This document shows, piece after piece, positions 1-8,430 of a stretch of DNA of 64,000 nucleotides. The stretch comes from Bradyrhizobium oropedii. GTDB lineage: Bacteria; Pseudomonadota; Alphaproteobacteria; Rhizobiales; Xanthobacteraceae. The notes below the pieces were generated by a model. It saw nothing but the letters and a program-made list of their open reading frames with translations. It was not told where the DNA came from and made no database searches. Made by a program: the position numbers and the translations under genes. Position 1 is the first letter of the stretch; every line of letters begins with the position of its first letter. The stretch is from positions 1 through 64,000 of the forward strand of contig NZ_JACMYO010000012.1 of NCBI RefSeq assembly GCF_020889685.1, written 5' to 3'.

Positions 1-65
1 CTGCTTTCGCAGGGACGACAGCGACCGTAGGTTAGCGAAGCGTAGCCCACCCACGCAGGCCTCTT

Positions 66-200
66 CCCTTCTCCCCTTGTGGGAGAAGGTGGCGCGGACG
101 TAGTCCGCGACGGATGAGGGGTCTGCATCCGCGGAGAGAACCCCTCACCCGGCTTCGATGCTTCAGCATCGAAGCCACCCTCTCCCACAAGGGGAGAGGG
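66..200. repeat. Palindromic intergenic repeat, family B copy 1
   Basis: The two ends form an inverted repeat: CTCCCCTTGTGGGAGAAGG near 70-88 pairs with the CTCCCACAAGGGGAG block at 182-197. An inner hairpin, CTTCGATGCTTCAGCATCGAAG, lies near 152-173. Related copies lie at 24638-24814 and 57685-57839. It follows the stop of the tartrate dehydrogenase gene, so it may act as a transcript 3' end. Nothing else is seen in the first 211 bases. Confidence 0.7.
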
Positions 201-211
201 TAACAGCGAGC

Positions 212-1285
212 TTAATCCACCATCTCCGCGACGGCCTTGCCGCAGGCCGTGGTGTCTGCGTTGCCGCCGAGATCGCGGGTGCGTAGCGTGCGTTCGCCGA
301 GCGTGCGCTCAATCGCGCCGACGATTGCGCTGGCGGCTTGCTTCTCGCCGAGATGCTCCAGCATCATCGCGCCCGACCAGATCATGCCGATCGGGTTGGC
401 GATGCCTTGGCCTGCGATGTCAGGCGCGGAGCCGTGGACCGGCTCGAACACCGACGGGAAATTGCCTTCCGGATTGATGTTGCCTGACGGCGCGATGCCG
501 ATGGTGCCGGTGCAGGCCGGGCCGAGGTCGGAGAGGATGTCGCCGAACAGATTGGAGCCGACGACGACGTCGAACCAGTCCGGATGCAGCACGAAGTTCG
601 CGGTCAGGATGTCGATGTGGTACTTGTCCCACTTCACACCGGGATACTTCTTGGCCATCGCCTCCACGCGCTCGTCCCAATAGGGCATGGTGATGGAGAT
701 GCCGTTCGACTTGGTCGCCGAGGTCAGGTGCTTCTTCGGACGCGACTGCGCGAGATCAAATGCGAATTTCAGGATGCGGTCGACGCCGGTGCGGGTCATC
801 ACGGTCTGCTGCGTGACGAATTCGCGGTCGGTGTCCGGGAACATGCGGCCGCCGACTGAAGAATATTCGCCCTCGGTGTTCTCGCGCACCACCCAGAAAT
901 CGATGTCGCCGGGCTTGCGGCCGGCCAGCGGCGACGGCACGCCGGGCATCAGTCGCACCGGGCGCAAATTGACATACTGGTCGAACTCGCGGCGGAACTT
1001 GATCAGCGAGCCCCACAGCGAGACGTGATCCGGGATCTTGGCCGGCCAGCCGACCGCACCGAAATAGATCGCGTCATGCTTGCCGATCTTGTCCTTCCAG
1101 TCGGCCGGCATCATCTCGCCGTGCTTCTCGTAATAGTCGTAGGAGGCGAAATCGAAATGGTCGAACTTGACGTCGACACCGTGCTTCTTTGCCGCCGCCT
1201 CGATGACGCGCAGGCCCTCCGGCATCACTTCCTTGCCGATGCCGTCGCCGGGAATGACCGCAATCCGATATTGCTTCTTGCTCAT
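212..1285 (-). CDS. Tartrate dehydrogenase / decarboxylating D-malate dehydrogenase
   Basis: This 357-residue NAD-dependent enzyme belongs to the isocitrate/isopropylmalate dehydrogenase family. It would oxidise tartrate, or oxidatively decarboxylate D-malate, in the cytoplasm. The N-terminal IPGDGIGKEV motif, the RENTEGEYSSVGGR loop and the GSAPDIAGQGIANP motif near the C terminus are typical. The WVVRENTEGEY context and the LRP-x(n)-PGDIDF region match tartrate dehydrogenases better than LeuB. I chose ATG at 1285 over a start 11 codons upstream because MSKKQYRIAVIPGDG fits the family N terminus. It is divergent from the SDR gene at 1454. Exact substrate (tartrate, D-malate or isopropylmalate-like) cannot be settled from sequence. 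Confidence 0.88.
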   Translation of the reverse strand: MSKKQYRIAVIPGDGIGKEVMPEGLRVIEAAAKKHGVDVKFDHFDFASYDYYEKHGEMMPADWKDKIGKHDAIYFGAVGWPAKIPDHVSLWGSLIKFRREFDQYVNLRPVRLMPGVPSPLAGRKPGDIDFWVVRENTEGEYSSVGGRMFPDTDREFVTQQTVMTRTGVDRILKFAFDLAQSRPKKHLTSATKSNGISITMPYWDERVEAMAKKYPGVKWDKYHIDILTANFVLHPDWFDVVVGSNLFGDILSDLGPACTGTIGIAPSGNINPEGNFPSVFEPVHGSAPDIAGQGIANPIGMIWSGAMMLEHLGEKQAASAIVGAIERTLGERTLRTRDLGGNADTTACGKAVAEMVD

Positions 1286-1453
1286 CGAGAACACCCTTGT
1301 GATTTGCCCGGCCGGCAATGCCGCCTATCCTGATGGTCCTGCAATGGACCAAACTTCGCGCGAGCGCAACGCTGCAGTGCAGTGTTGACCGCCGGGCGAC
1401 CCTGCCCCACCAATTTCGCCGACATTCGTTCCTCATACCAAGCGAGACATCCC

Positions 1454-2230
1454 ATGGATCTGCATCTGCGCGGCAAGCGTGTCCTGATTACCGGCGCCTC
1501 CAAGGGCATTGGCGCGGCCGCCGCCGAAGCCTTTGCCGAGGAAGGCGCCAATCTGCTGCTGGCCGCCCGCAACGGCGATCAGCTCAAGGCGCTCGCCGAG
1601 CGGCTGCGCTCCGCGCACCAGATCGATGCCGCGACCAGCGTCGTCGATCTGCGCAAATCCGAAGATCTCGCGCGCCTCGCCAAGGAAGCCGCCGACATCG
1701 ACATCCTGGTCAACAATGCCGGCGACATCCCGGGCGGCTCGATCGACAAGATCGACGAGGCGACCTGGCGGCACGCCTGGGAGCTCAAGGTGTTCGGCTA
1801 TGTCAATTTGACGCGCGCGATCTATGCCCAGATGAAGGCGCGCGGCGGCGGCGTGATCGTCAATGACATCGGCGCGGCCGGCGAGAAGTTCGACGCCAAT
1901 TACATCTGCGGCAGCGCCGGCAATGCGGCGCTGATGTCGTTCACCCGCGCGCTCGGGGGAAAAAGCCTCGCCGACAACATCCGCGTCGTCGGCATCAATC
2001 CCGGCCCCGTCGGTACCGACCGCCACGTCACGCTGCTCAAGACCCGCGCCAAGAACCAGTTCGGCGACGAGAACCGCTACAAGGAGTTCCAGAAGGGCCT
2101 GCCGCTCGGCCGCCCCGCGCATGCGCGCGAGATCGGCGACCTGATGGCGTTTTTGGCTTCCGATCGCGCGGGCTACACGTCGGGCGTGATCTACACGGTC
2201 GATGGCGGGCTGACGTCGGGGTGGGGTTAG
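1454..2230 (+). CDS. SDR-family oxidoreductase with atypical active site
   Basis: This 258-residue Rossmann-fold short-chain dehydrogenase/reductase has the cofactor motif GASKGIG (residues 14-20) and the structural NNAG motif (about 87-90). The usual catalytic YxxxK is YICGS here, so Tyr150 is present but the lysine is replaced by Ser154. The position of the catalytic serine, about 13 residues earlier, reads NDIGAAG with no serine. The C-terminal INPGPVGTDR and SDRAGYTSG blocks are normal. ATG 1454 is preferred over an upstream start at 1382 because family members begin a few residues before the GxxxGxG loop. It is divergent from the tartrate dehydrogenase gene. Substrate unknown; catalysis may be altered. 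Confidence 0.88.
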   Translation: MDLHLRGKRVLITGASKGIGAAAAEAFAEEGANLLLAARNGDQLKALAERLRSAHQIDAATSVVDLRKSEDLARLAKEAADIDILVNNAGDIPGGSIDKIDEATWRHAWELKVFGYVNLTRAIYAQMKARGGGVIVNDIGAAGEKFDANYICGSAGNAALMSFTRALGGKSLADNIRVVGINPGPVGTDRHVTLLKTRAKNQFGDENRYKEFQKGLPLGRPAHAREIGDLMAFLASDRAGYTSGVIYTVDGGLTSGWG

Positions 2231-2241
2231 ACCCTCTCCGC

Positions 2242-2323
2242 GTCATTGCGAGCGAAGCGAAACAATCCATCGCACCGCAAGCGGAAGCATGGATTGCTTC
2301 GTCGCTTCGCTCCTCGCAATGAC
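2242..2323. repeat. Palindromic intergenic repeat, family A copy 1
   Basis: An approximately 82-base imperfect palindrome begins GTCATTGCGAGCGAAGCG and ends with its complement, CTCGCAATGAC, around an inner ATGGATTGCTTCGTCGCTTC arm. Five more copies occur in the window (15148, 20837, 22242, 27117, 45926). This copy lies between two convergent genes and could form a strong RNA hairpin in either transcript. Confidence 0.85.
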
Positions 2324-2326
2324 GGC

Positions 2327-3201
2327 TTAACCGACAATCCGCTCGAACAGCTGCCGGATCAGCGTCGTGATCCGGCCCTGCGGCGCCAGCATCTGGTTCA
2401 TGATCGTGAAATGATCGGCCCCCGCGATCTCCTCATAGGTCACCAGCAAGCCGTAGCGGGCGCGATGGCCGGCGAAATCGGCGGTCTGCTTGCGCAGCAG
2501 CGGCAGTTCGGCGCTGCCGACCACCAGCGACAGCGGCTTTGCCGTGCCGCCCTCCTGCATCATCGGCGAGTTGCGGCGCGACGCGGCCTCGTCGAGCCTG
2601 AGCTTCTCGTTGAGGTAGGAATGCCTGATCGGCTCCAGGTCATAGATGCCCGAGATCGCCATGCCGGCCCGGACATGGGCGTTCGACAGCGCCATCGACG
2701 TCAGATGTCCGCCGGCCGACCAGCCTGACACGACGATGCCGTCGGAAGCCGCACCGAGCGCGGGCAGTTGCCCGGCAAGAAAATCGATCCCGGCGTGAAT
2801 CTCGGCGACGATGTCATCGAGCGTCGCATCCGGCGCCAGCGTGTAGCCGATCAGGGCGACATTGATGCCGTGCGCCATCGGCCCCTCGGCAAAGATCGTG
2901 AACACCTCCTTGGCGCGGGTCTGCCAATAGCCGCCGTGGATAAACAACAGTGTCGGCGCGCGTCGTCGCGCGCTTTCAGAAAATCGATCCGGTTGCGCTC
3001 ACGCGGGCCGTATGTGAGGTCGAGATGTTCGGCGTGCTGCTGCCGCATCACCGCGGAGCGCTGTTCCCAGCCGGCGGCCATCTCGGCGCTGCCCTTGACG
3101 GCCACGCCGTTGTTCAGACCGAGGTCGCGCTCCTGCTGGCTCATCGCGCGCCAGTCCAGCGCGGAAAACAACGCTGCCATCCCTGCCTCTTCCGTTCTCA
3201 T
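2327..3201 (-). pseudogene. Alpha/beta hydrolase (kynurenine formamidase/esterase-like), frameshifted
   Basis: Two reading frames on the minus strand together make one alpha/beta hydrolase of about 290 residues. The upstream part (3201 to about 2958) encodes the N terminus, including the family motif DLTYGPRERNRIDFL. The downstream part (about 2950 to 2327) encodes the oxyanion motif HGGYW, the nucleophile elbow GWSAGG and the C-terminal GADHF histidine region. The frames join cleanly if two bases are removed from the GCGCGC run near 2955-2962, restoring DDAPTLLFIHGGYW. The likely start is 3201 or 3180. The break separates the N terminus from the catalytic core, so the gene is probably inactive unless the shift is a sequencing error. 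It is divergent from the amidase at 3269. Confidence 0.72.
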
Positions 3202-3268
3202 CGCATTGCCACGACGGCAGGAAATGTTCTACAGCACAAGGAAAGAGAAGACATAGGAGCAACGGCGC

Positions 3269-4690
3269 ATGGCTGATCAGGGCTTGGTGAAGGAAACGGC
3301 GTGTGCCGTCGTAGAGAAGCTGAAGGCCGGCGACGTCACGCCGCTCGAATTGCTCGACGTGCTGGAAAAGCGCATCGCCGAGGTGGACGGCAAGGTCAAC
3401 GCGCTGCCGACGCTCTGCTTCGACCGCGCCCGCACCCATGCCAAGGCGCTGATGCAGAAGCCGGTCGGCGAGCGCGGCCTGCTCGCGGGCCTTCCTGTTC
3501 CGATCAAGGACCTCACCGCCGTCTCCGGCGTGCTGACCACGCAGGGCTCGCCGATCTTCAAGGACAACGTCCCCGCGAAGTCGGACATCCTGGTCGAACA
3601 ACTCGAACAGAGCGGCGGCGTGATCTACGCCAAGTCGAACACGCCGGAATTCGGCGCCGGGGCCAACACCTTCAACGAGGTGTTCGGTCCGACCCGCAAT
3701 CCCTGGGACACGTCGCGCTCGGCCGCGGGCTCGTCCGGCGGCGCCGCGGCGGCATTGGCCAGCGGCACCGCGTGGCTCGCCCACGGCTCCGACATGGGCG
3801 GCAGCCTGCGCAACCCGGCGAGCTTCTGCGGCGTCGTCGGCCTCCGGCCATCGATCGGCCGCGTCGCGCAGACACCGAAATTCGGCGTCGACCGCACGCT
3901 CGGCCAGCAGGGACCGATGGCGCGCAATATCGAGGACCTCGCGCTGCTGCTCGACGCGATGAGCGGCGAGCATGCTGCCGATCCCTTGTCGCTGCCCGCG
4001 CTGCCGACGTCGTTCCTGTCGGCGACACGTTCCGGCAAGAAGCCGAAGCGCATCGCGTACTCGCCCGATCTCGGCATCACGCCCGTCGATCCCGAGGTCA
4101 AGGCGGTGACCCGCAAGGCCGCGGAGCGCTTCGCAGAGGCCGGCGCGATCGTCGAGGAAGCACATCCCGACTTCAGCGAGGCCCATGAATGCTTCCACGT
4201 GCTGCGCGCGTTCGATTTCGCGATCAGCAAGGCCGAGCTGCTGCGCACCAAGCGAGACCTGCTGAAGCCCGAGGTGATCTGGAACATCGAGGAAGGGCTG
4301 AAGCTCACGGTCGAGAAACTCGAGCGCGCCGAGGCACAGCGCGTCGCGATAACGCAGCGCGCGCTCGAATTCTTCGAGCGATACGATCTGCTGCTGGCGC
4401 CCGCGACCATCGTGCCGCCATTCCCGGTCGAGAACCGCTATGTCGCCGAATGCGACGGCAAGAAGTTCGACAATTACGTCGAATGGCTCGGCATCGTCTA
4501 TGCGATCACGCTGGCTTGCTGCCCGGCGCTGTCGCTGCCCTGCGGCTTCACCGCGTCGGGCCTGCCGATCGGCCTGCAGATGATCGCCAAGCCGCGCGCC
4601 GAGGCGCAGCTTCTGGCCGGCGCGAAAGTGCTGGAGGATATTCTGGGCGTGCGCGGCACCACCCCGATCGATCCGCGGCCGCCGCGATAA
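3269..4690 (+). CDS. Amidase (amidase signature family)
   Basis: This 473-residue amidase-signature enzyme hydrolyses an amide to acid plus ammonia in the cytoplasm. The Ser-cisSer-Lys triad is visible as Lys80 in GLPVPIKDL, Ser155 in AAGSSGGAAAA and Ser179 in GSDMGGSLRNPA. Length is normal for AtzF/GatA-like amidases. A GGAG ribosome site at about 3256 precedes ATG 3269 by about 9 bases. It is transcribed away from the broken hydrolase and converges on the TetR gene, with only 6 bases between the two stops. The substrate is not predictable. GatA is unlikely because no gatB or gatC lies nearby. Confidence 0.88.
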   Translation: MADQGLVKETACAVVEKLKAGDVTPLELLDVLEKRIAEVDGKVNALPTLCFDRARTHAKALMQKPVGERGLLAGLPVPIKDLTAVSGVLTTQGSPIFKDNVPAKSDILVEQLEQSGGVIYAKSNTPEFGAGANTFNEVFGPTRNPWDTSRSAAGSSGGAAAALASGTAWLAHGSDMGGSLRNPASFCGVVGLRPSIGRVAQTPKFGVDRTLGQQGPMARNIEDLALLLDAMSGEHAADPLSLPALPTSFLSATRSGKKPKRIAYSPDLGITPVDPEVKAVTRKAAERFAEAGAIVEEAHPDFSEAHECFHVLRAFDFAISKAELLRTKRDLLKPEVIWNIEEGLKLTVEKLERAEAQRVAITQRALEFFERYDLLLAPATIVPPFPVENRYVAECDGKKFDNYVEWLGIVYAITLACCPALSLPCGFTASGLPIGLQMIAKPRAEAQLLAGAKVLEDILGVRGTTPIDPRPPR

Positions 4691-4696
4691 GGCAGC

Positions 4697-5329
4697 CTAC
4701 GCCCTGTCTTCCGTCGCCTTGAGCGCGACGGTCAGTGCGAGCTTGGTCTGCTCGACGATCTCGTCCATCAGCTCCTCGCGGCTGATTTGGGCGACCTCGC
4801 CGGTCAGCAGGCCCTGCTCGGCGAGCATCACGATGCCATGCAGCCCGGCCCAGATCTTCAGGGCCTGCCGCTCGCGCAACAGGCCGACGGCCGGCGCCTC
4901 GAACGACTCGATCAGCAGCGCCAGCGTTTCCATCGCAGCAATGTGCAGCTCGCTGCCGACGGGCGCGCAGGCCATCGTGCGCGATGCGAACATCAGCCGG
5001 TAGATGCCGTGGCGCTCGAGCCCGAAGGCGAGCGCAGCCTGCGCAAAACGCGACAGCTTCGAGCCCTTGCCCGGCTGCTCGATCGCCTCGCGCATGATCA
5101 CGTTGAACTGCCGGAACGCCTCCGCGGTGACCGCCTGCAGCAGCGCCTCGCGGTCGGCGAAATGCCGGTACGGCGCCGGCTGCGAGACGCCAAGCTGCTT
5201 GGCCAGTGCCTTGATGCTGATCGCTTCCGGCCCGCCAAGCTCGACCTCCTGCAACGCGGCCTGAATCAGCGCTTCGCGAAGGTCGCCATGGTGGTAGGTT
5301 TTCAACGGCTTACGAACGATTTGTCCCAT
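4697..5329 (-). CDS. TetR-family transcriptional regulator
   Basis: This 210-residue repressor-type protein has an N-terminal helix-turn-helix, with KQLGVSQPAPYRHF as the recognition region (about residues 37-50), followed by a helical ligand-binding domain. The HHGDLREALIQAAL beginning and the FASRTMACAP region resemble TetR proteins with a WHG-type C-terminal domain. ATG 5329 is chosen because MGQIVRKPLK leads straight into the HTH; a longer start at 5470 would overlap the divergent promoter. It faces away from the ferredoxin-P450 operon across 176 bases and is the obvious candidate to control that operon. The ligand is unknown. Confidence 0.87.
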   Translation of the reverse strand: MGQIVRKPLKTYHHGDLREALIQAALQEVELGGPEAISIKALAKQLGVSQPAPYRHFADREALLQAVTAEAFRQFNVIMREAIEQPGKGSKLSRFAQAALAFGLERHGIYRLMFASRTMACAPVGSELHIAAMETLALLIESFEAPAVGLLRERQALKIWAGLHGIVMLAEQGLLTGEVAQISREELMDEIVEQTKLALTVALKATEDRA

Positions 5330-5355
5330 TGCGGCAATGATCGCTGAATTTTCGC

Positions 5356-5394
5356 TTGACGCGCAAGCCTGACGATAATGTAATATGCTATAAC
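5356..5394 (+). promoter_or_regulatory. Putative promoter of the ferredoxin-P450 operon
   Basis: An AT-rich patch sits in the TetR/ferredoxin divergent spacer. TTGACG at 5356-5361 is a good -35 element. TGTAAT (5379-5384, 17-base spacer) or the overlapping TAATAT (5381-5386) could be the -10. The TetR operator is expected here, but I cannot define a clean palindrome. Confidence 0.35.
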
Positions 5395-5505
5395 TTGGCG
5401 ATCCGGTTAAGAGGCCGACCGCCCAAGCAAGCCAGAACTTGCATAAACTGGAATGAGGGACCCGGCGCAACCCACAATGCGCCAGAGCCGAGGGAGAGCG
5501 CTTGC

Positions 5506-5712
5506 ATGTCCAAGCTCAGAATCCGCGTCGACCAGGACAAATGCCAGGGTCACGCCCGCTGCAAATCACTCGCCCCCGAACTGTTCGAGCTCGACGAATA
5601 CGGCAATGCCCATGAAGTCGGCGACGGGACCGTCCCGGCCGGGCTCGAGGACAAGGCCTGGCTCGCGCAGACCAACTGCCCGGAAATCGCGATCGAAGTC
5701 ACCGAGGAATAG
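5506..5712 (+). CDS. P450-associated ferredoxin with Cys-Cys-Cys/His cluster motif
   Basis: This 68-residue small ferredoxin would pass electrons to the P450 encoded 74 bases downstream. The cluster ligands read Cys13-x2-His16-x2-Cys19 ... Cys58-Pro59. His16 takes the place of the cysteine expected in a standard bacterial 3Fe-4S/4Fe-4S ferredoxin. This variant is known among ferredoxins encoded beside P450s in Rhodopseudomonas and Mycobacterium. ATG 5506 follows a GGGAGAG ribosome site and gives the normal short N terminus (KLRIRVDQDKC); longer starts add unrelated residues. No ferredoxin reductase gene is nearby. Confidence 0.9.
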   Translation: MSKLRIRVDQDKCQGHARCKSLAPELFELDEYGNAHEVGDGTVPAGLEDKAWLAQTNCPEIAIEVTEE

Positions 5713-5786
5713 CGCCGGCCAAGGGCTGGCCGCGCGCCGCCCGTTGTGCCGACCTGCGTTTGATCGAACGAGAAGGAAACGAGCCG

Positions 5787-7013
5787 ATGTCCGATTCCCC
5801 GTCCGCCAGCTTTCTGCCCGAACATCCCCCGGTCACCGACTGGGTCCATGATTTCGACCACACCGATCCGGTCTGGACCGACGACCCGTTCCCGATCTGG
5901 GAGACGCTGCGCGCCGCCTCGCCGGTCGTGCACACCGAGCGTTTCCTCGGCTGCTACATGCCGACCACCTATCAGGCGGTGAAGGAAATCGCCTACGACA
6001 CCGAGCATTTCTCCTCCCGCCGCGTCATCGTCCGCGACGTCCGCCCCGAGATCTCCGCCCGCGCGCCGCCGATCACCTCCGACCCACCGGAGCACAAGCC
6101 CGCCAAGCAGGTGCTGCTGCCGCCGTTCACGCCGGATGCGATGAAGCGGCTGGAGCCGCGGGTGCGCGCGATCTGCAACGAGCTGATCGACGAATTCATC
6201 GCCGACGGCCATTGCGACGCCGCGGCGCGCTACACCAAGCACATCCCGGTGCGCGCCATCGCGCATATGCTGGGAATTCCCGAGAAGGACGGCGACCTCT
6301 TCATCAAGTGGATCCATCAGATCCTCGAGCTCGGCATCAAGGACGAGAACGAGATGATGAGCGGCGTGCGCGAGATGACCGGCTACTTCATGGCCCATCT
6401 CGAGCAGCGCAAGCTTGCGCCGAGCGACGATCTGATCTCGCAGCTGCTGCGGGCCAAGGGCGCCGGCGGCCAGCCGCTGACCGACGAGCACGTGCTCGGC
6501 TCGCTGCGGCTGCTCCTGATCGCCGGCATCGACACCACCTGGAGCGCGATCGGCTCTTCGCTGTGGCACCTCGCCAGGACACCGGCCGATCGCGAGCGCC
6601 TGATTGCGGAGCCGGCGCTGATCCCGACCGCGATCGAGGAATTCCTGCGCGCCTATTCGCCTGTCACGATGGCACGCGAGGTGATGAAGGAGACCACGAT
6701 CTCCGGCTGCCCGGTCAAGGCAGGCAACATGGTGCTGTTGTCGTTCCCCGCGGCCAACCGCGACCCCGCCATGTTCCCCGATGCGGACAAGGTGGTGATC
6801 GACCGCAAGGAGAACCGCCACGCCGCCTTCGGCCTCGGCATCCACCGCTGCGTCGGCTCCAACCTGGCGCGGATGGAGATGCAGGTGGCGATCGAGGAAT
6901 GGCTGAAGCGGATTCCGGATTTCCGGCTCGACCCGGCCGGCAAGGTCACCTGGTCGGAAGGCACGGTGCGCGGCCCGCGTCAACTGCCCGTTCTGTTCGG
7001 CAAGAACGCCTGA
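5787..7013 (+). CDS. Cytochrome P450 (soluble class I type)
   Basis: This 408-residue haem monooxygenase has the I-helix oxygen-activation motif AGIDTT (246-251), the K-helix ExxR motif (Glu285-Arg288) and the haem loop FGLGIHRCVG with ligand Cys355. There is no membrane anchor, so it is a cytoplasmic bacterial P450 needing external redox partners. The ferredoxin gene just upstream supplies one. ATG 5787 is preceded by an AGAAGGAAA ribosome site; an in-frame start at 5760 would place codons before it. The MHS permease downstream suggests that the substrate is an imported acid or small organic compound. The substrate itself is not predictable. Confidence 0.93.
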   Translation: MSDSPSASFLPEHPPVTDWVHDFDHTDPVWTDDPFPIWETLRAASPVVHTERFLGCYMPTTYQAVKEIAYDTEHFSSRRVIVRDVRPEISARAPPITSDPPEHKPAKQVLLPPFTPDAMKRLEPRVRAICNELIDEFIADGHCDAAARYTKHIPVRAIAHMLGIPEKDGDLFIKWIHQILELGIKDENEMMSGVREMTGYFMAHLEQRKLAPSDDLISQLLRAKGAGGQPLTDEHVLGSLRLLLIAGIDTTWSAIGSSLWHLARTPADRERLIAEPALIPTAIEEFLRAYSPVTMAREVMKETTISGCPVKAGNMVLLSFPAANRDPAMFPDADKVVIDRKENRHAAFGLGIHRCVGSNLARMEMQVAIEEWLKRIPDFRLDPAGKVTWSEGTVRGPRQLPVLFGKNA

Positions 7014-7095
7014 GGAACCGGACAACAGTTACATCGCACAACCCAATGAGGTAGCTTGCCCCGGAATCGTCCAGAGAATCCGGGGAGGCCAGCCT

Positions 7096-8418
7096 ATGTC
7101 CGATCAAACCGCTCAACCCGAGAGCGATCATCTCGACATCCACGACGTCGAGCGGCGGGTGAAGGCGATCTTCATCGGCTCGGTCGGCAATCTCGTCGAG
7201 TGGTATGATTTCTACGCCTACACCGCGTTCGCGCTGTATTTCGCGCCGGCGTTCTTCCCGCACAGCGACCCAGTGGTGCAGCAGCTCAATGCTGCGGTGC
7301 TGTTTGCCGCAACCTTCCTGATGCGCCCGCTCGGCGGCTGGCTGTTCGGCTTCATTGCCGACCGCTATGGACGGCGGCTGTCGTTGACGCTCTCGGTGGT
7401 CTGCATGTGCTTCGGCTCGCTGATCATCGCAGTGACGCCGACCTATGCCAGCATCGGCATTGCAGCCCCGGCGATCCTGGCGCTGGCCCGCGTCATCGAA
7501 GGCCTGAGCCTCGGCGGCGAATACGGCGCGAGCGCCACCTATCTCAGCGAGGTCGCCGATGCCAACCATCGCGGTTTCTACTCCAGCTTCCAGTACGTCA
7601 CGCTGATCGGTGGCCAGCTGACCGCGATCATCGTGCTGTTGCTGCTGCAGAAGGTGTTCCTGACGCCGGACGAGCTGAAGGCCTGGGGCTGGCGGATTCC
7701 CTTCGTGATCGGCGCCATGCTCGCGATCTTCGCGGCAGTGATGCGGCGCGGCCTGCACGAGACCGAGGCATTCGAGGAGGCCAAGAAGGTCTCCAAGCCG
7801 ACCGGCTCGATCGTCGGCCTCCTGAACTACCCGCGCGAATTGCTGCTGGTGGTCGGCCTCACCGCCGGCGGCACCGCGGCGTTCTATACTTTCACCACCT
7901 ACATGCAGACTTTCGTGAAGCTGTCGGTCGGCCTCACCGAGGACCAGACCACCTTCGTGATCTTCGGCTCGCTGATCTTCGCGACCTTCCTGCAGCCGAT
8001 CTATGGCGCATTATCCGACCGCATCGGCCGCAAGCCGCTGCTGATCTTCTTCGGCGTCGTCGGCACGCTGGCGACGGTCCCGATCCTGACCGCGCTGAAG
8101 GAGACCAAGTCGCCCTTCACCGCCTTCCTGCTGATCTGCGGCGCCTGGATCTTCGTCGCCGGCTACACCTCGATCAATGCGATCGTGAAGGCCGAGCTGT
8201 TTCCGACCAATGTCCGCGCGCTCGGCGTCGGCCTGCCCTACGCCATCACCGTGTCGATCTTCGGCGGCACCGCGCCCGCGGTCGCGCTCTATTTCAAGAG
8301 CATCGGGCACGAGGACTGGTTCTACTATTACCTCAGCGGCATGATTTTCCTGTCGCTCTTGATCTACTCGACCATGCGCGACACCAAGCACGACTCCGCG
8401 ATGCACCGCCACGAGTGA
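7096..8418 (+). CDS. MFS permease, metabolite:H+ symporter (MHS) family
   Basis: This 440-residue inner-membrane proton symporter has about twelve hydrophobic segments. The start of TM1, GSVGNLVEWYDFYAY, and the loop 2-3 motif GFIADRYGRR are hallmarks of the MHS family (ProP, KgtP, ShiA, citrate permeases). A central LSLGGEYGASATYLSE segment also fits. It lies 82 bases after the P450 gene on the same strand, so it probably imports the P450 operon's substrate or a related organic acid. The substrate cannot be named from the sequence. Confidence 0.9.
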   Translation: MSDQTAQPESDHLDIHDVERRVKAIFIGSVGNLVEWYDFYAYTAFALYFAPAFFPHSDPVVQQLNAAVLFAATFLMRPLGGWLFGFIADRYGRRLSLTLSVVCMCFGSLIIAVTPTYASIGIAAPAILALARVIEGLSLGGEYGASATYLSEVADANHRGFYSSFQYVTLIGGQLTAIIVLLLLQKVFLTPDELKAWGWRIPFVIGAMLAIFAAVMRRGLHETEAFEEAKKVSKPTGSIVGLLNYPRELLLVVGLTAGGTAAFYTFTTYMQTFVKLSVGLTEDQTTFVIFGSLIFATFLQPIYGALSDRIGRKPLLIFFGVVGTLATVPILTALKETKSPFTAFLLICGAWIFVAGYTSINAIVKAELFPTNVRALGVGLPYAITVSIFGGTAPAVALYFKSIGHEDWFYYYLSGMIFLSLLIYSTMRDTKHDSAMHRHE

Positions 8419-8430
8419 TGGCCTGATGCG

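Noticed and set aside
2242..2323. Family A repeats as small RNA or tRNA genes.
   Set aside because: They have long paired arms but no tRNA features, promoter or conserved loop; the multiple copies fit a repeat element better.
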